NCBI GenBank assembly: GCA_916613615.1
Contig: OU744730.1
Span: 5,115,582 to 5,179,581 of the forward strand
Length of the DNA stretch: 64,000 nt
DNA from: Steromphala cineraria
Lineage: Eukaryota > Mollusca > Gastropoda > Trochida > Trochidae
Reading direction: 5' to 3'
Shown here: in pieces, positions 42,024-52,859 of the stretch
How the letters are laid out: each line of letters begins with the position of its first letter
Numbering within the stretch: position 1 is the stretch's first letter
Notes under the pieces: model-generated
Told to the model about the DNA's origin: nothing
Database searches by the model: none
What the model saw: only the letters and a program-made list of their open reading frames with translations
Made by a program: the position numbers and the translations under genes

Positions 42024-44149
42024 TGGCCTTTGCCGAAGACAATCTACTGAAACAGGGAGGGGGGATAAGTCACCATGGACAACTACCAGAAGAAGACGAG
42101 GAGATGTCGCCATCTCTTGAAAATCTTATTTTCCTGACATGGCTGCGACTTATTCACCAAGACCTACCCAAACTTGTCAAACAGAGATATGCAACCGACC
42201 TGCGCACCAGGACAATTTCCTCTTTGAAACCAGAGATATCACAAGCTTTGGATTCACTTCTCATAGAGATCCGCTCTTCAGAGGATGCCAGGGTCATACG
42301 CTCCACACCAATTACACGTCAATACCCCTCCAACAGACCGAAATCCAGACAAACAGACAAGCAGAAGAAGGTGTGTCCCCTATGTACAGCTGCAGGCCGT
42401 CAAAACAAAACTCACTTCTTAAGTGCATGCCGATTTCTGCCGGATCAGGATAAGAAGTACATGTTGAAAGAGAGACAAATCTCCAACATCCTCGATAATG
42501 AAGACGATGATGACGAGTTCTGCGAGGAAGATCCCAGTGATGAGGAAGGAGTTTGCGGAAAGCGGACTGTTTCTGCCAAGCGAGTTCACGTACGTCCGTC
42601 ACCATGGATGAACACTTTTAGCAATTACAACACTGTGCGGCTTACCCTTGACAGCGGCGCAGAGGGTAATATGATGAGACTGTCTACAGCTACCTCTCTT
42701 GGTGTTGACATCAAACCCAGCACGCAGTCTGCTCACCAAGCAGATGGTATTTCCCCTATGAAGGTTGTCGGCGAGGTTAACATTCACCTAAACAGAGATG
42801 GAAAAGATTTCCTCTTCAACGGACTGGTAGTCGAAGACCTTGATGTTGAAGTTTTAGCAGACATCCCCTTCATAGAGATTAATGATGTAACGATAAGACC
42901 AGCCAAGCGACAAATCATTTTGTCAGACGGTACCACTTATACCTACCCGCCAAAGCACAGCGCTACCCAGACAAAGTCTTCCATCAGACACACTTGCATT
43001 CTACCTGTCCCGGAAGACTACTCAACAAGTGACGCGACCTTCGCTGTTGAGCCCCGCATGGACACAAGATCTATCAACTCCACTCTATCCCCAGAGTGGC
43101 CTCAACTCGATATCATATCAAGCGTGAACGGGAAGATCAGAGTACCAAACTTGACCGACATGCCTCAAGTTTTGAAGAAGCACGAACACTTCTGCCAGGT
43201 CCGCTCCGTCACCACACAAGATACTACCCTGGTCACAGAACCTGTCAACGTGCCGAAGATTAATCCACCCAAAACAGGTATTCCACACTCTTCACAAGTG
43301 TCAGTGGATCCGGACAACATGGTCCCCAAAGTGTTCAAGTCCAGGTTTGAATCTTTGAACAGAGAATATGACGAGGTGTTTGATCCTAAAATCACCGGGT
43401 ATATTGGAGCTTCTGGACCCTTCCAAGCTTATGTCAATATCGGAAAAGTACAACCACCTCAACGAAAAGGGAGAATCCCACAGTACAATAAAGACAAGTT
43501 GATTGAATTGCAACAGAAATTCAACGAACTCGAAGAGTTAAATGTCTTTGTTCGACCCGAAGACGTCAATGTTCAAGTCGAATACCTGAATCCATCCTTC
43601 TTGGTTAAGAAACCAAATGGGAAGTTCCGTCTCGTCACAGCGTTCTCGGATGTTGGCCGCTACAGCAAGCCCCAGCCGTCACTTATGCCAGATGTGAACT
43701 CCACCCTACGTCAAATTGGCCAATGGAAATACTTGATAACCACGGATCTGAGTAGTGCTTTCTACCAGATTCCCCTTGCTAAGGAGTCCATGAAATATTG
43801 CGGCGTCGTTACACCTTTCCGTGGGGTGAGAGTATACGCAAGATCTGCAATGGGAATGCCGGGATCTGAAACTGCCTTGGAAAAACTGATGAGTCGTGTC
43901 TTCGGCGATCTTCTTCACGAAGGCTCTGTTGCCAAGTTAGCCGACGACCTCTACTGTGGAGCCAACAGTCTCGAAGAACTGCTCGCCGTATGGAAAAGGG
44001 TTCTCCAAACTCTTCAATTCAACAGTCTGAAGTTGTCTGCCAAGAAAACTTGCATCGTACCAAAGTCTACAACCATATTGGGCTGGCAGTGGACCCAAGG
44101 AACTATAAAAGCTACACCTCATCGCATTGCCACTCTTGCCACCTGTTGA
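42023..44149 (+). pseudogene. gag C-terminus, protease and reverse transcriptase
   Basis: An open frame of 708 codons. In order: the rest of gag (MAFAEDNLLKQGGG); a C-x2-C-x9-H-x4-C finger at residues 118-136; an acidic linker; aspartic protease DSGA at 210-213; and RT from about 520 to the end. RT features are FLVKKPNGKFRLVTAF, TTDLSSAFYQI (catalytic Asp 575), GMPGS at 611-615 and LADDLY, where ADD (640-642) replaces the usual YxDD. It ends at an in-frame TGA (44147) inside the connection to RNase H. Start at 42023 is not a true start but the first ATG after the gag lesion. Confidence 0.9.
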
Positions 44150-44397
44150 CCACCTGACACGGTTTACGGCCTTCGATCATTCATTGGAGCATACAAGGTC
44201 TTAGCACGGGTAATCCCAGGATGTTCCAGCTACATCGCCCCACATGATGAAGCAATAGCTGGCGGTTCATCTAAGGATAAACTTGGTCTGACACCCTGCT
44301 TGAAGCCTTCAAAAATGCACAAAAAGGACTTGCAACAACCAAACCTGTCGTATTACCACGCCCAGATGACTAACTGTGGATCGTGACAGATTGAGCT

Positions 44398-44982
44398 GTG
44401 AAGAAACCTGGTATTTGGGCAACCTTGTACATCACTCGTGACAAATCCGTCCATGTTGCAGAGTTTTTCAGCGCGAAACTCCGTAAACAACAAGTCACCT
44501 GGTTACCATGCGAAGTTGAAGCTCTGTCGATAGCGGCAGCAACCAAACACTTCGGCCCCTTTATCATAGAATCTAAACACAAAGCATGTATCCTTACAGA
44601 CAGCCGACCATGTGTCCTAGCCTATGAAAAATTGTGTCGGGGGGAATTCTCAGCCAGTCCTAGAGTTTCCACCTACTTGTCTACAGTCAGTCATTACCAA
44701 GCTAGAGTCCAGCATCTTGCCGGTGTCGCCAATACCTTGTCTGACTTCGCAAGTCGCAATCCACCTGAGTGTGAAGACCAGTCCTGCCAGGTTTGCTCCT
44801 TCATCCAAAGGATAGAAGATTGTGTCGTGAGACAGTTTTCCATCCATGATGTTCTGAATGGAACTACACGCCTCCCGTTCACTAATAGATCAACTTGGCG
44901 CACTGCACAAGAAGAATGTGCTGACCTCAGGAGGACACGAGCCCATCTTCTACCTGTCCTTCCAAGAAACTTACCAAAGTGA
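44398..44982 (+). pseudogene. RNase H segment of pol
   Basis: FFSAKLRKQQVTWLPCEVEALSIA is followed by HKACILTDSRPCVLAYEKL and SDFASRNPPECEDQSCQVC, the pattern of a Ty3/gypsy RNase H with its C-terminal tether. Between 44150 and 44398 the same protein is readable but crosses a frameshift. Another frameshift near 44980 leads on toward integrase. Confidence 0.85.
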
Positions 44983-45057
44983 AAGACGTGAAAAGATACC
45001 TCAACGCCGTCACCATTGCTAAGGACGGTCTGCTAGTCGTCCAAAGATCCGTACCCT

Positions 45058-46378
45058 TTGTGTCCATTCAAAGAACGCATTGTGGTTCCCCGCTCCTTGA
45101 TTCACGGACTTGTGACATCACTCCACATCCAACTTGACCATCCCTCTACTAACCAAATGAAACAGGTCTGTCACCGATACCTGTTTGCTCTTGACCTTGA
45201 TAGGTGTATAGAGACTACATGCTCTTCATGTCATCAATGCCAGGCACTTAAGAGCACCCATCACCATGCTGTTGAACAGACAACTTCAGACGCTCCTGAG
45301 GGAGTCGGATATTCATTTTCCGCTGATGTCATGCAAAGAGAGCGCCAAGCAATACTCGTCGTACGAGAATGTGTCACCTCTTATACACTAGCCTGCATCA
45401 TCCCGGATGAGAAGGGCACTACCCTCAGAGACTCACTTATCAACCTGTGCCTCGAGCTCTGTCCCTTAGACGGCCCACATGCTGTCGTTCGAACAGACCC
45501 TGCTCCAGGATTCATCTCCATACAGAATGACGAGACTCTTCGAAAGAACAGGATCACTCTTGAAATTGGAAGGGTGAAAAATGTCAACAAAAACCCAGTT
45601 GCGGAAAAGGCCATTCAGGAATTGGAAGGTGAGATACTGCGCCAAAACCCGGTTCGTGGCCCTGTGACTGCAACATCCCTAGCAACCGTTGTCGCTAGGT
45701 TGAATACCCGTGTGCGGTCCAGCGGAATGTAGGCGAGGGAAATGTTGATGCAACGTGATCAATTCACCAACAAGCAGCTTCCTGTGTTCGACAGTCAGTT
45801 TATCACTAGACGTCACGAAAACCGTCTAGCCAACCATCAGCCGAGTGAAATTTCCAAGGCGTCCGGTCGACAACGTCTACCAAAGACAATCCTCATGGTA
45901 GGTGATATCGTGTACCTTCATGGAGACAGAAATAAGACATGTGCCAGAAACCGTTACATTGTGGTATCTATTGAAGGCGATTGGTGTAACGTTCGAAAAT
46001 TTGTCGGTTCGCAACTACGTAACTCATCACACAGAGTTAAATCCTCTGAATGTTACAGAGTACCTATCTGACAACCGACTTCACGATGAATACAGTGATG
46101 TGGATGACGACGTTGACGTTATGCCACCATTGGCCAGTAACGGTCATACTGACCCCGAGACCCACCCACTCAGAGTATTCGAGATCCCAGAAGAGATTGC
46201 CAAGCCTGTGCCTGATGAGAGTACACCATCAGCCCCAGCACCCTGCGAAAGCCCCGGATCTTCCTCAGAGTACAACGTAGATGACAACACTAGCGACAAA
46301 GCACCGGACATGACGGAACGACCAAAACGTAGACGACATCCTCCCCAAAGGCTCCCTGACTATGTTACAGATTTCTAA
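45058..46378 (+). pseudogene. Integrase and pol C-terminus
   Basis: The zinc-binding part has His23, His28, Cys55 and Cys58 or Cys61. The catalytic core has Asp90 (FSADV), Asp147 (RTDPAPGF) and Glu183 (NPVAEKA), so the second Asp and Glu are 35 residues apart, the classical DDX35E arrangement. A TAG at 45730 interrupts the frame; it then continues (EMLMQRDQFTN, GDIVYLHGDRNKT) to 46071. A frameshift near 46060 leads to an acidic then basic tail (RPKRRRHPPQRLPDYVTDF) ending at 46378. Confidence 0.9.
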
Positions 46379-46426
46379 TAATGTAGGATTTCTGTGAGCT
46401 TGTTTTCAGTGTAAATGTGTTTTGCT

Positions 46427-46966
46427 AAGGGCAGAATAATCCCTGGTGAACCTGAAGGCAGCCTACCTGATGATGGTTTGCTTAGCAATTTTAACTTTGA
46501 GTGTTTTTGTTTCAGAAGGTGCTAACATTTTAGTGCAGTTCTAGTTTCATGTAAATGTTGTGCTTTGACGTGTGTGGACTGAGGGCAGAATAATCCCTAA
46601 TGAACCTGAAGGCAGTCTACCTAAGGATGGTTCATCACACTGTTTATATGTTAATTTTCAAGTTTCAGGTTATTCACTCTTTGAACTGTCAAATGGTATT
46701 TTGCAGTAATACCGTTACATCATTTATAACTGTGACATTATTCATACCCTTGTGCTATAACCTCACTGACATTCGTATTCAATGATATTCATATCAGCGC
46801 ACGGATGAAACCCCCCAATTAAAGACAATGATGCACTCAGAGACAGTAGTATTTTCACAAGTTGGAAAATACTCAAGTTATTACACTAGTACTCCAAGTG
46901 TAACGTAAAGGGCAGAATAATCCCTTATGAACCTGAAGGCAGTTTACCTGAGGATGGTTCATTATT
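46427..46966 (+). repeat. ~55-bp motif repeated three times in the 3' non-coding region
   Basis: AGGGCAGAATAATCCCT, then GAACCTGAAGGCAG and ACCT(G/A)A(T/G)GATGGTT, occur at about 46427, 46581 and 46908. They are separated by unequal unrelated spacers, so this is not a simple tandem array. Confidence 0.85.
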
Positions 46967-47056
46967 ACAATTTATTCTTTTCACCTATATTATATTCATG
47001 TAATTTCCTTCTCAAAAGTGTTGAGTACAGTTTCACATAGTTATGTATTATCCTTT

Positions 47057-47068
47057 AAGAAAAAGAGG
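47057..47068 (+). promoter_or_regulatory. Polypurine tract
   Basis: AAGAAAAAGAGG lies three bases before the 3' LTR, the usual place for priming plus-strand DNA. Confidence 0.75.
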
Positions 47069-47071
47069 TCA

Positions 47072-47299
47072 CGCCAGTGCATGAGCACAATAGTGTTATA
47101 GCGTACAGAGTTACGCCCCTTTGTGTAACAGCTAGTGTGGGAAGATAGAGTCACTCCCCTTTGCGTCGCTCTCGTTTGTCCTTGCTCTCCTCCCTCGTTG
47201 TGTACGGTTGGAATAAGGTTTCTCAAAAAGATTTCAGTGTCCTGTGAAATGTGGATGGTTTGTGACTAGTATAGTAATGACCCATATACCTTAGTGGCG
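47072..47299 (+). repeat. 3' LTR
   Basis: 228 bp, same limits as the 5' LTR. Observed differences: CCCTCGTT for CCCACGTT, AATAAGG for AATAAAG and CTCAAAAAG for CTCAAGAAG. Confidence 0.9.
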
Positions 47300-47830
47300 C
47301 ATCGTTCGTATAAAAAATATAACTATATGCAGCTAAAATATGTGCTTCAATTTTCGTGAATAACATAGGCTTAGATCGCTTTGACCATGTCGGTTACCAA
47401 CTTATCAACAAAAACAAATCTTATTCTAGTGATAGTACAGATTATCTAGTAGCGGAGTAACAACCACAATAACCTCACCTTCGCACATAGTCGGCGTTTT
47501 GTCTAAGGATACCGTAACTGAACTGGCGTAACAACAATGACAATGCAGCTTTTCAAAATGCAGTTAGAGTTACTTCCCCTTTTGTAGCGACGTTAACAAG
47601 TGGTTCTGACACATTTTGTGTTATAAAAAGATACAATGTTTACTCGTGCACTGGGAACCAGACTGAACATGTCGATAGATTGTAAAAGACGTTTTTAACA
47701 CAGTGAACAAATCCTTTCATGAAGGAATATGTTTATAGACTGTTCACAACTTTACATCGCCGACAATATGACCTTCACCTTGGCTTATTGTGAAATTACT
47801 CCGCGAAATCTAGTTCAAACATATTTTTAG
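47300..47830. other. No gene recognised
   Basis: Spacer after the LTR element. The complement near 47568 contains AAAAGGGGAAGTAACTCT, an instance of the recurring word. Confidence 0.5.
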
Positions 47831-47957
47831 TAACCTTGTGCGTTTCCGTATCATTGATATCATATAATAGGAATCAAAATATATGTATTATGCTCGCCTT
47901 GTATTCCTATTATATGATTCTATTTACATCTTTTATGATACGGAACACACGAGGTTA
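47831..47957. repeat. Palindrome with CTCGCC loop
   Basis: TAACCTTGTGCG...CGTATCAT...CATATAATAGGAAT pairs with ATTCCTATTATATG...ATGATACG...CGAGGTTA. The centre has TGCTCGCCTTGT. Confidence 0.8.
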
Positions 47958-47959
47958 AT

Positions 47960-49655
47960 ACTCTCAATTTATGGAACAAAGCTCAGTAGCGCATTTGCTA
48001 CTTGTTGGACATAAAAAGATAAGAATACCCAAACCACTGCCATATTATTTGTTTGAGCATATGATACAAACACTTTTTATGTTCTACACTGCAAACCTGC
48101 TGCTATTTGAACATAACATTACTTTATATGTTGCCCCTTTATCAAAATACCATTCTCATTACATTGAGGACAGACAAGTTTGGATCTTTTTTTATATTCT
48201 TTCCTACTGTAAATTACAATTTCGAAGAAAGTCATTTAGTTCTGGATTAGACTTGTGGATTGATTTGCCCTTGAGACAATGAATGCATTCTCCAAAGAAT
48301 TGATTCTGCTACAAATTTGATGTATGTCAAGTTTGAATAATTCCAATAATCATATGAGGTATGGTGTTATCGGTGCAATTAAAACTAAATCAAATTAAAT
48401 CAAAATTTATTTTGTCAAATACACAAACAAAATCAGAAACAGTTATGCATTTTTCAAGGTCAGTGCAGATTTACTGTGTTAGTCGAGGGTGCACATTCTT
48501 TTTGTACATACATACATGAACAATACTAAGGTTTTCAAGGAATAAGTGTCCATAGAACCAACTCTGCTTAATGGTCAAGCAATGTCTATGTTAAGAAATG
48601 ACTAATTCATAAACTTCAACAATCTTACCTTTTAAGAACGTGTTCTTACATTTCTATATAACTATTAGTTTGTTTTGTTAAAATTTAATCCTTTGAATGT
48701 AAGTTTCAAGTGAAATCAAACCTATAACCAAAGCATTATTTTTACTTTTTTCACTCTGAGTGCAAGTTGTTACAGTTACTTCCAAAAAATCATCAATCTG
48801 TTACCAAACTTTAGCAATGAGTTTCGTATTAACAATTCTAAGTGAAGTCAGTGGTCGCGAGAAAGGTACTTGTTCACTGAAATGTAACCTTGAGGAAACA
48901 AGTCATTTGTATTTATCTTGCAAGATGTCATACATGGCTCCCTGTTTGTTGTTTGAGCAGCGTGATGATCCATGTTCTTGGATATGACTGAGTACACACA
49001 CAGTTGTTTTTTATCACCAACTCTTTCAACAAGGCAATCAAGATCAATGGTGTCACAAGAAGTGAAAATTAAATTCAGAATTTAGGTTTATGTAGATATT
49101 AGAACATATCAATTGTTTTCGTTTTAATAAAGAAAAGAGATTGACAGATTCTATTTTTCTATATAATGAGCAAGGGAATTTACCCAAAGCAGGGTGGTAT
49201 GGCATAAGGTTTTATCTCCTCATTAAAGACAAAATACAGACATTTGGGAATACCATTGCCTCCAATAGCATTGATTTTCCAATTTATAATTTTTTTTCCG
49301 TTGTTAGTTACAGATTCTAACTGTATAAAATGTGTGAATCATTTTACTTGAATTTTTTTAGAATCTATCGTTTGAAAGGCCACCAAGTCCACAATGTTTA
49401 CAAAATAGTTGATACATAATGGACAAAATGTTTCGATGGTATGCATTGCAGTTGAGATTTTTCATTACTTTTTTACCAAAATGTAACAAACACACGTATA
49501 CCGCAATGAATAAAGTATTTGACTACCAACATGAAAAAGATTTTATTTCTATTGGTTGTTAATATTAAAACATATACACCTATACACTATCAATTGAAAA
49601 GGTTTCCTTTTCTACAACTAAAATATAATCTACGTGAGTATTAATCTCTAGCGAT
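47960..49655. other. AT-rich, no supported gene
   Basis: Frames of 103 (47971-48282) and 75 codons (48760-48987) have no recognisable domain or gene context. No repeat ends noted. Confidence 0.45.
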
Positions 49656-49659
49656 TGTC

Positions 49660-50640
49660 TTGGAATCCAAGACCAGGATACATGATAATCAGAAAATAGA
49701 ACAGAACAATATTACTGTAAAGAGTTCTCTCTTTGAAGTACAACCCAAATAACGTTAACACATTTCTGAACATATCCATTAAGAAATGATCTCATTTGAA
49801 ACATCTCTTTGTATGTTCCATTTAGTGCCAGTTCACAGATATGAAGGACATTTTGAAACAAAGATTTATCAAGCTACTTTAAGGTCATTGAAATGTATTC
49901 ACGATCAAAGAATCAAATAGCACTTTTATTTACTTGTATTTAGGGTATTGCCATTGAATCTTTAAAATGAATCTTTTGATTTCAATAGAACATCCCAAAG
50001 ACTCATGTTACTGTTTCAATATTTTTAAGAACTGTTAATGAGCAAGCAGGGCAAGTCAAAATGGAGAAAACAAATTGGATGAAGGAATCGACAATATAAC
50101 CTTTGCTTGCTCAACTGTAAATCAATTGGTACAATAAATGCTCTGAGGAAATCCCAGACCTGGATTCCTGGTAACAAGATTGAAGAAATAAAAATATATC
50201 ACTGTGAAGGAGTTCTTCTTAGAGTGCGCCTACTTAAGTACAACCTTTATGAGGTTAAATTTTGCTCTGCCTTAATGCATTTCTGTACATAGCCATTAAC
50301 AAATGATCTCATGTAGAAAATGTCTGTGTCAGTTCCATTCAGTGCCAGTTGAAAGACACGAAGAAGCCTTTGACATGAAGATGGATCAAGTTACTTTAAG
50401 GTCATTGAAATGTGAGCTTTTTAATTCTTTTATCATTATTGTCATTGAATCTTTAAAATGGATCTTTTGATTTCAAAACATCATCCCAAAGATGCGTGTT
50501 ACAGTAACAATATTTTTATGAACTGTTAATGAGCAAGCAGCGTAAGTCCAAATAGGGAAAACAAATTGGATTTAGGAATCCACAAAAGAACCTTTGATTG
50601 TGCAACTGTAAATCAAATGGTGCAATAATGCATTGAGGAA
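49660..50640. repeat. Diverged tandem duplication, 491-bp period
   Basis: Blocks such as AATGATCTCAT, TTTAAGGTCATTGAAATG, CATTGAATCTTTAAAATG and ACTGTTAATGAGCAAGCAG occur twice in the same order (for example 49952 and 50443). Many substitutions and indels show that the event is old. Confidence 0.75.
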
Positions 50641-50721
50641 ACAATACTTTGTTTTGCTTTTTGTTATTTTTGTTTTCCTCGTTTTATTTTTTAACTGGAA
50701 TTATCAATGCTTCCAAAAGGG

Positions 50722-50830
50722 ACATTCTCGCCCAAAAGAGATCGATGAAGTCATAAAATGTTGATCCATCCTCATCCTCAAAATTAGCAAATTTTGTGGA
50801 CTAGAAAGTGAGACGCCAAAATGGAAACAA
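50722..50830. mobile_element. Truncated M-family MITE, copy M5
   Basis: GGGACATTCTCGCCC...GATGAAGTCA...AAATGTTGAT...GTGAGACGCC follows the left 110 bp of copies M1, M2 and M4 and is cut at the edge of module-repeat copy H3. Confidence 0.5.
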
Positions 50831-50832
50831 AA

Positions 50833-51893
50833 ATAGAGCCATTGGCTCTGTAGCTCATCAGGCTTCATATTTAATTTTGCGCTGGCCAATGTGGTTTCCC
50901 ATTTGTAGGGGCCACAAAGTCTCATATTCTATATGTGATGTGATTACAGATACCTGAAATCAATACAGAAATGGAAATATTTCATATCAGGATATTGGGA
51001 TTATATTTTAACTGTAAACTTAGTTTGCAATGTAAGCCCATTGTGTTCTTTATGTGAAGACTTATTTCGCCATACTTGTGTAGACACTTGACATTGATTG
51101 AAGCTGCCTTAAGATATAATCTTTCAACAGTAAACCTTTCCTTGTCAGAAATTTTCTAGGGAAGCACACATAAAATATCTCTTAAAATTGATACTTGTGA
51201 CTTCTGTTGGTAGTTTTTAACTCTTTGATCTTTGATTATGCTATTTTAAGTGTAATATTTTCCTAATTTTGGTATTTTCTTTACTTTGCAGTGTTTTACC
51301 CCTTAAGAAGCCATACCATGGCCAGGATTACCTGTTTTCGACAGAACAAAGATGAATATAGGTTTTTAGGGTGTGGTCCCTGGGGCCCTTATTAGGCACC
51401 ACAGGGCTACCAAAGCTTCAGTTTAAAATCCTCACTAGTCAAGGAGTCTGTACACAAAGTTTCAACGTTCTGGGCCTTGTGGTTCTGGAGAAGAAGATGA
51501 AAATAGGTTTTTAGGGCTTGGTCCCTGTGGCTCTTATTAGGGGTCACAGGGCCATCAAAGCTATAATTCAAAATGCTCACTAGTCAATGAGTCTGTAAAC
51601 ACAATTTCAGCTTTCTAGGCCTCATGGTTCTGGAGAAGTAGATGAAAATAGGTTTTTAGGGAGTGGTCCCTGTGGCCCTTATTAGGGGTCACAGGGCCAC
51701 CAAAGCTACAATTTTTAATCCTCACTAGCCAAGGAGTATGTACACAAAGTTTTAGGTTTCTAGGCCTTATGGTTCTGGAGAAGAAGTCGAAATTCCACAA
51801 AGTTTACGGACGGATGGACGGACGGATGGACGGATGGACGGACGGATGGACGGACGGACGCCGGACACCATGCCTTACAGGCCAGATGAGCTA
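50833..51893 (-). mobile_element. Module-repeat element, copy H3
   Basis: On the minus strand it begins TAGCTCATCTGGCC at 51893, runs through GGACGG-type tandem repeats (51806-51863), three modules of about 145 bp (51356-51790), and ends GATGAGCTACAGAGCC with hairpin AGAGCC-AAT-GGCTCT at 50835-50849. About 420 bp of unrelated sequence (50930-51350) separates the modules from the right-end block. Confidence 0.75.
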
Positions 51894-52010
51894 ATAAAAA
51901 CTTGTCGTCCAATTTTGTGGGACGCTATTCAAAAGTCATTAATTTGTTAACTGTAATTTTGGCAAAGGCCTTTTAACGTGAACCAACCTTTTCGTGTGAT
52001 ACGTTTTGTC

Positions 52011-52346
52011 CATTCTCTCACCACAGAGGCAGATCAAGACATTTAATGTTGATACAGCCTCTGCACTATCACGCCTACTTTGTAGGTTAGAATGGGAGAT
52101 GCCTGATTGGAGGCAATCAAAGTTAGTTGCCCAATGAGCGACGCTGTTCTTAAATCCTCATTTTGGCTATTGAATCAAGACCAAAAACAATATTGTGATA
52201 TAAACCACCCTTCCATGCCAGTAGCGCTGGTATTTGATAAAGCAATTCTAATGGATTGTGATGCAATTTATTTCCGCAGGGGCAACTGTCTGATTCGGCG
52301 CAATAGAACATTTTATGACTTGATCTGCCTCTGTTGGGAGAGAATA
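52011..52346. mobile_element. MITE with 9-bp target duplication, copy M4
   Basis: Inverted ends CATTCTCTCACCACAGAGGC / GCCTCTGTTGGGAGAGAAT. The flanks CGTTTTGTC (52002-52010) and AGTTTTGTC (52347-52355) are a 9-bp duplication with one change. A further partial copy of the right half follows to about 52500. Confidence 0.85.
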
Positions 52347-52859
52347 AGTTTTGTCATGAACTGAAATAATTAACATTGTTTGGGGAGACTTTTTTGCCGC
52401 TAGGGGAAACTGCCATGTACCAGGGATTTGGCCTAAATAGTACAGAGATAAAATCCGCATTTTATTAACTTGATTTCGTCAGTGTGATAGAGCAAAAAAA
52501 AAGTACTGCGAACATACAATATTGTTTTATCACTGGATCTGAAAGTAAATGATGTCACCTTATTCAAGATTCAGGTCCTTTACATCAATGTCCTATGGTC
52601 CAGTAATTTACAAAAATATGTTTGCATAAAACACCAATAGCCTTGAACTTTATAGACCTCATGACGAAAACAATCGATCTATTTTTTTCAATAAATATAT
52701 ACTGTTTGTGAGGTCATGACTTTCATACCCAGAGAGAGTACACAGTAATCCAGCAGTTATTGGAACAAAGAGGCCCACATTAATATTTAATTGTGATAAT
52801 AAAAGATCGCAGGTACCCCGTATGTTCTTCGATGTTTTCAAATCATGATCGATTCATGA

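Larger units (their letters stand above)
41200..47299 (+). mobile_element. Ty3/gypsy-like LTR retrotransposon
   Basis: 6,100 bp with two 228-bp LTRs, a primer-binding site, gag and pol segments in the order protease, RT, RNase H, integrase, and a polypurine tract. I placed it in the Ty3/gypsy group by domain order and RT sequence layout; BEL/Pao and copia layouts do not fit. Coding frames carry at least six lesions. Target duplication is at most CAT on each side. Confidence 0.9.

Noticed and set aside
41663..45614. Minus-strand frames of 60-100 codons within the LTR element
   Set aside because: They are opposite-strand shadows of gag-pol with no domain of their own.
41200..47299. BEL/Pao or copia classification of the LTR element
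   Set aside because: Integrase follows RNase H (copia has it first), and the RT sequence layout is of Ty3/gypsy type rather than BEL/Pao.
48760..48987. 75-codon cysteine-containing frame as a small secreted peptide
   Set aside because: No signal peptide at its start, irregular cysteines and no supporting context.
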